A DNA stretch of 64,000 nt. Source: Lolium rigidum. Lineage: Eukaryota > Streptophyta > Magnoliopsida > Poales > Poaceae. The notes under the pieces are model-generated. The model searched no databases. It saw nothing but the letters and a program-made list of their open reading frames with translations, and had not been told where the DNA came from. The stretch lies in NCBI RefSeq assembly GCF_022539505.1, contig NC_061514.1:329079090-329143089 (forward strand). The letters run 5' to 3'. Of the stretch, positions 57,730 to 64,000 are shown in pieces. The translations under genes and the position numbers were made by a program. Numbering within the stretch: the stretch's first letter is position 1; every line of letters begins with the position of its first letter.

Positions 57730-58886
57730 TGCATAAACTGCCAACACATATGCGGAATTTGCATCGGTGGTACCTTGATGCATGCAAGGAGAACATAAGG
57801 TTCATCGTGGCGAGTATACCATGGGAATATTACTACCGAAAGGAGGAGATCCATATTGAGATGAATGAACTGCGGCGGTTATTCAATCTAGATGCCCTCG
57901 ACAAATCTCTCATGAGTTGCTATTGCTTGTAAGTTGTTAACTACATATAAGTTCATTTTCATTCAGTTCATGTTCGTTTTCATTGCATATATATACTCAT
58001 TATATCTTATGTGTTCTCTTATGCAGACTGAAGATCAGTGAATGCAAAAGTAATAATATTATCAATATTGGGTTTGTTGACCCAGATAAAGTACATGTTC
58101 AAACGGTAAAGTATAATGCCCAAGAAACGGGGGGAAACCTACTAAGGTTTTTGGGGGAGCAATATTTCTGTGATTCAATATTGTTTCCTTACAACTACGA
58201 GTGAGAGTCTTAATGATCTTTATGCACATTCAATTTTTCTTACTCGATGTTAAGTGTAATTCCTGACGTATATGCATAACATGTGCAGCTTCCACTTGGA
58301 TTCTACTAGACATTCAACCTCGATAAGGGAATAGTTGAAGTAAAAGACCCACTGAGTGGAGGCGTGGACGGGTTCCGGGACTTGCGAGAAGTTGCTCCAA
58401 GTGTAATTTCCTTCATCGCCGCGCTTTATCATTCGTGAGATATCAATTAATTATCCACTCATTCAATCATTCTTTTGCACTGGCAGGGCTTGGACCGCTT
58501 TCAAGAGACATCGTAAGGACGGTAGCTGGGCAGAGAAGCTAACATTTACTCCTGTACCGTGCCCCGGCAGCCACAAGGGACGAATCTATGTGGATACTAC
58601 GTTTGCGAGTCCATTCGCATGTTAACCACCGAGAAGCAGAACAATAATAAATTCGACGTAAGCAATAACATTCACAACTTTATTTATTATCATCAATATT
58701 TCGTTATCAAGACTGATATAGTCATACTCATCTCATTTTCGTATATAGGTCGACTTCATGCGGGGCAGACTCCAACCAAAGGAACACGCACTAGGAATCG
58801 CGGAGGAACTGGCGGGACTTTTGATTAAAGAAGTACTAAACAACAAAGGCTTGTTTAGTCCAAATAGATGCTCTACCTCCAAGTAG
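57730..58886 (+). pseudogene. Ulp1/C48 protease-like C-terminal region of CACTA ORF2
   Basis: Exons by context: RWYLDACKENIRFIVASIPW, IHIEMNELRRLFNLDALDKS (57765-57925) then donor TTG|GTAAGT-like TGTAAGTTG; acceptor TTATGCAG at 58026 before LKISECKSNNIINIGFVDPD and GGNLLRFLGEQYFCDSILFP (58027-58200). After CATGTGCAG (58289) the FHW-type His strand is shifted by one base (CTTCCACTTGGATTCTAC) and a TAA follows, then VEVKDPLSGGVDGFRDL (the Asp). The Cys strand, PRQPQGTNLCGYYVCESIRM, lies at 58565-58625, and RLQPKEHALGIAEELAGLLI near 58760. The order His-Asp-Gln-Cys matches Ulp1 (C48) peptidases, which in other proteins cleave SUMO. Domains like this are fused to many plant transposon proteins. 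The shift at the His makes it inactive here. Confidence 0.72.
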
Positions 58887-58996
58887 ACGGTCGTTAGTAC
58901 CGCTTGTCGATCGTGAGCTAAATGTATATATGTAGGGAATCTACGAATATGTGTAAGGGGAATCGACTTTTGCTTCCAATATTTGTTTGATCGATC

Positions 58997-59022
58997 TATA
59001 TATATATATATATATATATATT
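58997..59022. repeat. (TA)n microsatellite
   Basis: About 12 TA units inside the CACTA 3' region. Confidence 0.9.
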
Positions 59023-59149
59023 GAATGAACGTGTACAACTTCTAGTAGCGTACAAATATATGCAACTTCTATTTTCGAACGAAAAAAATGAAATAACGAG
59101 GCGGTCGGTGAAGGGGGGAGGGGTGCTGCACCCCTCAAACCCTAAAGCA

Positions 59150-59387
59150 GCAGCGTTGTGCGCGCGCCACGTAGAGGGCCTTTTGTCGCGGGTGGTAATA
59201 CCGCCCGCGACAAAAGGGCCTGTGCCGTGCGCGCCCCGCGGCTGCCACGTGGTGGACCTTATGTCGCGGGTCGTAAGTGACCCGCGACAAAAGGTGGACC
59301 CTTTTGTTGCGCCTCTTTTGTCGCGGCTGGCCGCCCGCGACAAAAGGGCCTTACCACCCGGAACAAAAGGCCTGTTATCTACTAGTC
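59150..59387 (+). repeat. CACTA subterminal repeats and right terminus
   Basis: TTTTGTCGCGGGTGG and its reverse complement CACCCGCGACAAAAGG-like words recur at least seven times in both orientations (for example 59181, 59200, 59263, 59280, 59317, 59332), interspersed with GGACC/GGGCC. These arrays bind the TNPA-type protein. The final ACCACCCGGAACAAAAGGCC is followed by TGTTATCTACTAGTC, the terminus. Confidence 0.85.
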
Positions 59388-59823
59388 TGGTCTGTTTAGA
59401 CAAATGGAGTGTTTCACGGGTTAATTGGGCCCCTGATCTACATAGACCAAGGGCAAACATTCATTATTTATGGCATAGAGTAATAATATAATGTCTAACA
59501 TAATCGCTTCCCATGCTTTCCCACCCCAGCATCGCTGGTGAACGAGAGAGATGCCATCGCTTTTGGCAGAAAAACAACTTATCCTCTCCAGGAGGTTCAA
59601 GACTTTTGTTTCATAGAATTTTCCTCCGAAAAGTAGTGCAAACGAGTTTTTAGAAAAAGTTGTTTCAATCATACAAATCAAACAACCCACATAGAATAAA
59701 TCTTCGGAAACTACAATTTATATTATGTAAAACATTTTGAATCAAAGAAGCCCATAATGTTTGTTTAAAGAGGAAGTGAACTTTCTTTTTCTGTGACGAA
59801 TGTGGAACTTGAATTTTTGCCAA
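59388..59823. other. Spacer between CACTA end and F-box-like gene
   Basis: No gene or recognised repeat. Small frames only. Confidence 0.5.
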
Positions 59824-59829
59824 TTTATT
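59824..59829 (-). terminator. Candidate poly(A) signal
   Basis: TTTATT on the plus strand is AATAAA on the minus strand, about 95 bp after the stop codon of the gene at 59922-61454. Confidence 0.4.
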
Positions 59830-59921
59830 ATCGCCTGTTTTTGTCGATTAATTGCACAAATCTCCTATATATCTAGCCAAACAGTGTACATAATAATAAC
59901 CAGAATGTAACACACAGTCAG

Positions 59922-61454
59922 TTAGGCGTTGGCAGATTTATAGACCCTAAACCCTCCTGTGTCCGGCAGGTTTTTCCTCTGGAATGAATCCGCTCTCCAT
60001 CTTGCAAGATTGTTGTACAGGTGGTCTGTCCAAAACTGTACCCCATCATCGACGTGCATCTCCTTGAGAACCATGGCGTTCTCGGCCACGAACTTGGCGA
60101 GCTGGACCGGGAAACAGTCGAGCTCATTGGCCTTAAACTGTAGCGTCACCTTGCGCAAGCAGCCGAAGGTGCAGCTGCTCAAGGCGGCGGGCTCCGAGAT
60201 CTCGCAAGAAACTCCGGAGCCGTTGCCACCTTGAGCATGGGCCACGTAGGCGAGCCTTTTGAATCGAGCCATGGATACGCTGAAGGACCCTCCAGGTGGA
60301 TCCTTCTTCGACTTCCGGCAGAACCGATTAGCTGGTTTATTGTTCAACATAAGCCGGAGTTTGGACATGGCCGGGCAAGAGCCAAGCAGCCTGGCCATTG
60401 CTAACTGCGTATCGCTGTTCATGTACTCGTTTTCCCCGTTTATTTCGAGGAGGTTGAGGTTTGGGAAAGTAGGCAGGATGGTGTGGCTAGTGACGATCTC
60501 CTTGATGCAGCGCATATGCAGCGTCAAGGACCTCGTGCTTGAGAGGCTTGTCAGCATGCTCGCTGTGGGCGCATAGTGTTCGACGCGGCAATCACCATTG
60601 TAGTAAGTGGTGTCAAGATCGACTCCTGTGAGTTCCGGGACTGGCGACGTCAGCGAGAGCTTGACGGGGAATCCCCTGTAGTTGAGGGAGAGCAAGCTTG
60701 GCATGTCGAGCTCGATGCCGCTGTTCTTACCCAAAGCCTCATGCTTCTCGTTGCGCCTGGTGTCGAGCACCAAGGCAGCGACTGTCGGGCACCTGAGACG
60801 GAAGCCCAGGCCAAAAGATTTGTCCCCGGAGCCGGAGGACCGCCCGGAGGAATCCGCCTTCTCCGCCGCCGTGTACTTGACGTTGACCAGCACGAGCTTG
60901 GCGAGCGCCGTTGCGGCGTCGACAACGGCCTGGAGATACCCCTCCGAGACAACGCATGTTTCCAGCCGCAGATCCGTGAGACTAGGGAAAGCCATCACCT
61001 TGCACCGCGCCTCCGCCGTCGTCGGCGGATCGAGGTTGCAGCGCTTGAGCTCCAGCACCCGGAGCGTGCCGCCGCACGAGAGGAACTCGAGGCGTGGGCG
61101 GTACTCAAAACCGCACGACCATTCTTTGCGGGTGAGGCAGAGCTCCTCCAGCTCGGATGTGGCAGGGTGGGCGAGAGCGAGGCCGCACACCCTGTCGTCG
61201 TCGTCTGCCTGATCGACGTTGTCCCTGAGCATCCAGTAGGGTTTGGCGGCGCGGTAGAGGTCTTTGTCCACGGAGAACGTGAGGGTCTTGAGGCGTGTGT
61301 TGCGGTCTAGTCGGCTGCCGCGGCGGGTGCCGCGGAAGACGGCGAGGGCGGCCTCGGCGTCGCAGAGGAATCCGACGGGCAGGGTCGGAGAGTGGACGTT
61401 GCCGCTTCTACCTGCGGCGGCGTAGGGCCTGCCGCCCAGGTTACCGGCGGCCAT
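59922..61454 (-). CDS. F-box/LRR-type protein without an F-box
   Basis: 510 codons, intact, ending KSANA. The start at 61454 (MAAGNLGGRPYAAA) is chosen because bases around it (GGCGGCCATCGACG) match those at the ATG of the F-box gene at 388; the frame stays open to an ATG at 61616 (564 codons). The body is an LRR/FBD-like fold: LFRGTRR-type strands, ATSELEELCLTRKEW, LRVLELKRCNLDPP, SLTDLRLETCVVSE, LAKLVLVNVKYT, PSLLSLNYRGFPVKLSL, LNLLEINGENEYMN, and a C-terminal FBD-like CLRKVTLQFKANELDCFPVQ with AENAMVLKEMHVDDG. The expected DRLSALPDDV-type F-box is missing: MAAG runs directly into the region that in the left-hand relative follows the F-box. It may not join an SCF complex and could act as a decoy or be a pseudogene in function. 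Promoter-like TATTTATAAG on the minus strand lies near 61715. Confidence 0.82.
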   Translation of the reverse strand: MAAGNLGGRPYAAAGRSGNVHSPTLPVGFLCDAEAALAVFRGTRRGSRLDRNTRLKTLTFSVDKDLYRAAKPYWMLRDNVDQADDDDRVCGLALAHPATSELEELCLTRKEWSCGFEYRPRLEFLSCGGTLRVLELKRCNLDPPTTAEARCKVMAFPSLTDLRLETCVVSEGYLQAVVDAATALAKLVLVNVKYTAAEKADSSGRSSGSGDKSFGLGFRLRCPTVAALVLDTRRNEKHEALGKNSGIELDMPSLLSLNYRGFPVKLSLTSPVPELTGVDLDTTYYNGDCRVEHYAPTASMLTSLSSTRSLTLHMRCIKEIVTSHTILPTFPNLNLLEINGENEYMNSDTQLAMARLLGSCPAMSKLRLMLNNKPANRFCRKSKKDPPGGSFSVSMARFKRLAYVAHAQGGNGSGVSCEISEPAALSSCTFGCLRKVTLQFKANELDCFPVQLAKFVAENAMVLKEMHVDDGVQFWTDHLYNNLARWRADSFQRKNLPDTGGFRVYKSANA

Positions 61455-62458
61455 CGACGGGAGAAGGATAGATTGGGTGGAAGATCCGTAATTAGGTGCG
61501 AAACGTACGTGGAGTCGGTTTATTTTTGGAAACGATATTCGTCGACTGTAATTCAAGAGTTGGTGTCCGTTTAGGTCCTCTCTTGATTCGTGAATCCGTC
61601 CGAATCCCCAATACATTCATCAGGGAGTATGGGAAACTCTGCAACTCAAACTCTTGGTCAAGTCAAATTGAGGTGGCTTACCTTATAATGAGTTCTTATT
61701 TTGCGGGGAATCTTATAAATACGAGTTGAACGAGAGTAGACACTATAGTAGTATAACTTTTCTTACACTTACCGCAAGTAACAACGAACACAACAATTTT
61801 ACCGGCAACAGCCGTCCACCTCCCGCATTGAGATTGGTGAGCCTTTTGTCATTTATCTAATATAAAAGTAATAATTGAAACACAAGTGAAATTTTTATGA
61901 AACAAAAGAACATGGAAAACATTGTGACAAAAAGTGAAAATGATGACATCACTGCTCCCGTCACTGCAGTTGGTTTCACAAAAAAATATTCATGTTTTAG
62001 TTATATTTTAATATGTTTCAGATTTGTTTCATAATTTTGTTAAAAAATTGGTCCCCATATGGGTGATATCACTGTTGGTGTCACTCTCGTATTTGCAGTT
62101 GCCGTTAAAAAGAGGTTTTCAAGTTAGAATAGATAAGATTGACGAAACTACAACCATGGGAAGTTTTTGATTTGACCAGAACTATTTGGCGACGATGATT
62201 TTGGTATATTATACGTTTTTTCCCGACGTCGTATGCAAAAGTTAATGCGGTTTTACCATTTTTCAAACCTTTTTTTTTGCAGAAAAAGAGAAAATTCGAA
62301 TTTCTTAATTTCACCGAATAGTAGGTTTCATATCATACAAGAATCTGAAAAGATTTTATTTTTTGAATTTTCTATCATTTTCTATTGTATTTTACAAAAC
62401 AAAAAAGGCGATCCACGGGGGGAGTGAAGGGTGTGTGGGGAGTAAAAACCAGAAAAAA
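61455..62458. other. 5' flank of the F-box-like gene, unassigned
   Basis: No coding features. AT-rich, with TATTTATAAG on the minus strand near 61715. Confidence 0.45.
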
Positions 62459-62692
62459 CCTTTAGTCCCGGTTCGGAATACCAACCGGAACAAAAGGGTA
62501 CCATTTAGTCCCGGTTGGTAACACCAACCGGAACTAAAGAGGCCTACGTCGGCCGCATCCCACCATAGCCCTTTAGTCTCGGTTGGAAGGATACCTTTTA
62601 GTCCCGGTTCCGGGACTAAAGACCCCATTAGTCCCGGATCAAAATATTTGGGAACTAATGGGTTGGGATGGAAGACCTTTTTTCTACTAGTG
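62459..62692. mobile_element. CACTA right-end remnant
   Basis: Subterminal words CTTTAGTCCCGGTT and AACCGGAACTAAAG recur in both orientations. It ends GACCTTTTTTCTACTAGTG at 62692, whose reverse complement begins CACTAGTAGAAAAAAGG, the CACTA terminal sequence. GTA follows (62693-62695). There is no left terminus or coding part nearby. A different family from the element ending at 59387, whose subterminal words are GTCGCGGG. Confidence 0.75.
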
Positions 62693-62734
62693 GTAGTAGT
62701 TTTTATGCTTTTTAAATATTTTTAATATATTTGC

Positions 62735-62870
62735 AAAACAAAAAATGGTCGGCCGTTAGAAGCACACCCAGACGCAAATGAACGCGCGGATAAAATATGT
62801 CCACGGAACGACGCAAACAGACGCTCGCGACCACTTTTAGGCGTCTGAAATGCATCGCCCAGTTGGAGAT
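62735..62870. mobile_element. Possible MITE fragment
   Basis: CAGACGCAAATGAACGCGCG, ACGCAAACAGACGCTCGC and GGCGTCTGAAATGCATCGCC followed by CAGTTGGAGATA resemble Harbinger-type GTTTGCGTC MITEs with a decayed CTGTTGGAGATGCTC end. No clean inverted partner. Confidence 0.3.
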
Positions 62871-62874
62871 AAAG

Positions 62875-63767
62875 TGTGCACACGTGACAGAGCAGCGGAC
62901 ACCGTGACATCAGACAAGCAAGGCTTCGGTGCATTTGGAGCCGTCCGTTCAGTAGCTCTTCCTAGCTGCAGTTCCGGAGACCGGAGAGATCATCTTCTGG
63001 AGTAGCTTGAGGCAGTCTGTTCGGGTTCGGTTCCACTGTTCCAGCACGCGCGCGTGTGAGTGAGACCTGCACGTTGTGTCAATCATCCAACCTTCGTCCC
63101 GTCGGCGTCACGGGCCACCGTAGTAGCTCGGGAAACCCGGGCGACTTGTCCGCAAGCGACTCGGAGATTATTGTTCTCCCGGTGACACCGATGGATGTTC
63201 CTGTCAGCGACTCACCTTCCGCGGCGAAAGCAGCCGGAATACCGGCCGGCAGTGTACGTCGCCGCCGCCCACGATGCACCACGGCGTTGCGACTGATGCG
63301 GCCGCCGACAGCAACGTAACGTGCCATGTCCACCGCCGCCGCTGGGACCAAAATAAGAACGGCGTTCAATTTTCGTTCTTTGCAAGGAACGGACTGCATT
63401 ATCCCGTTCGATCTGTTTCGCTCATCCATGTGCGTGGTACGTGGTGTATATGGGTGACGCGTAGGTTGCGAGATCCACGAGGAGATAGCAAACACAGCAG
63501 CTAGCCCATGTGCTCTCGGTACCCGTCACGCCATTTCTTTACTTTTTTTGGAACTAAAAGAAAATATACGCTTGCGTGGTGTGGCCGGCCGGCCGTCTGA
63601 TGATCGATCGATCCTCCCGTCGCCACGCCCTCTGTTGCATCAGATGATCACGAGGTGTGTATTTTATTCAGGATCGGAGATTATGACATTGACACAACAT
63701 GTGAAATTTTTTTTCCGAAATGGGGATATACTCGGCTTCTGCATCGTGATGATGCACACATTCTTTT
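62875..63767. other. Unassigned, partly GC-rich
   Basis: A short frame (63056-63319) with Ser/Pro-rich residues and no domain; nothing recognised on either strand. Confidence 0.4.
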
Positions 63768-64000
63768 ATTAATAATACGTTTAAGAAAATATAGTTTACA
63801 TCTTAAGCATCACCATTGATTGATATAAAAATCAATCAAAGAAAAGAAACATGTAATAAAAAAGAAGACTCGTCAAAAAAGCCTCCTAGTATGCCGCCAA
63901 CCAGCCTAGCAGAAGATATCCTAAGCGAGCATCAGGAGCCGTGTGCACCCAGTAGTCATAGTATCCTGCTGTCCTCCGGCGAAAGGAGGGACCAAAGCTG
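63768..64000 (-). mobile_element. 3' end of an unidentified repeat (runs off right edge)
   Basis: On the minus strand the sequence goes from a coding-like GYYDYWVHTAPDARLGYLLL region (with stop nearby) into an AT-rich tail ending in AATAAT-type signals around 63770 (CTTTTATTAATAATACG on the plus strand). The layout suggests the 3' end of a LINE- or transposon-derived transcript, but I cannot name the family. Confidence 0.35.

Larger units (their letters stand above)
44207..59387 (+). mobile_element. CACTA (En/Spm) element split by a gypsy insertion
   Basis: The left part (44207-46510) begins inside the subterminal region (CACCCGCGATAAAAGG, CACCCGCGACACC), so the left terminus was removed by or lies under the Athila-type element. 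The right part (56320-59387) ends AACAAAAGGCCTGTTATCTACTAGTC, a CACTAGTAGA-type terminus with the last base changed. Subterminal GTCGCGGG/CCCGCGAC repeats occur at both ends. It encodes a second-ORF type protein (45314 onward) but no TNP2-type DDE transposase, so it is non-autonomous. A 9.8-kb gypsy element interrupts it after codon GCC of a PAD motif; the CCGGC duplication restores the frame across the junction. Confidence 0.85.

Noticed and set aside
60576..61310. 244-codon plus-strand frame
   Set aside because: Antisense shadow of the GC-rich F-box-like gene; no domain, while the minus strand shows LRR pattern.

Overview
This window looks like intergenic DNA from a large, repeat-rich grass genome, most likely a Triticeae species (wheat, Aegilops, barley or rye group). 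The evidence is the sheer load of nested class I and class II elements, Stowaway and Tourist MITEs, CACTA elements with CACTAGT ends, Athila-type gypsy LTRs starting TGATACGTCTCC, and F-box/LRR genes of grass type. The species cannot be fixed from sequence alone. Two runs of exactly 100 N (9486-9585 and 39907-40006) are assembly gaps.

Only two host-gene loci are convincing, one at each end and both on the minus strand. Positions 1-388 hold the 5' end of an F-box gene that runs off the left edge. Positions 59922-61454 hold a related F-box/LRR-type gene (510 codons) that lacks the F-box itself. They look like tandem relatives separated by about 59 kb of transposons.

Layout: 662-3354 is a Harbinger-type element (TTA target duplication) that carries a three-exon Myb/SANT gene with a stop codon but no transposase. 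3698-5294 is a hAT-like element (8-bp target duplication) containing a LINE tail, a Stowaway MITE and, inside that, a Tourist MITE. 5303-8500 is largely unassigned. 8524-9075 is a decayed LINE ORF2 end. 9470 begins a CACTA element that vanishes into gap 1. 9586-14180 is a very long LTR, followed by an Athila/Sabrina-type solo LTR (about 14181-15553). 16011-16352 is a long-armed foldback MITE. 22321-27153 is a complete but inactivated copia element with CTAGT target duplication. 28840-29830 is a dead Harbinger transposase gene.

30281-44206 is a retrotransposon nest. A gypsy element is cut inside gag by an Athila-type gag-protease element (33163 onward). Beyond gap 2 lies a second, inverted Athila-type element with the same LTRs and 3' region but a different internal ORF. 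44207-59387 is a CACTA element whose second gene (with a Ulp1-like protease region) is split by a very recent 9.8-kb Tat-type gypsy insertion (46516-56319, CCGGC target duplication, LTRs differing at about three bases). That insertion lacks integrase and carries a seven-exon antisense gene. The right flank holds the F-box-like gene, a CACTA end (62459-62692) and unassigned DNA.

Functionally, almost everything here is mobile DNA at different stages of decay. The parts of most interest are the antisense spliced gene in the Tat element, the two Athila-type elements that share LTRs but not coding regions, the Harbinger element that kept only its DNA-binding partner gene, and the F-box-less relative of an F-box gene.
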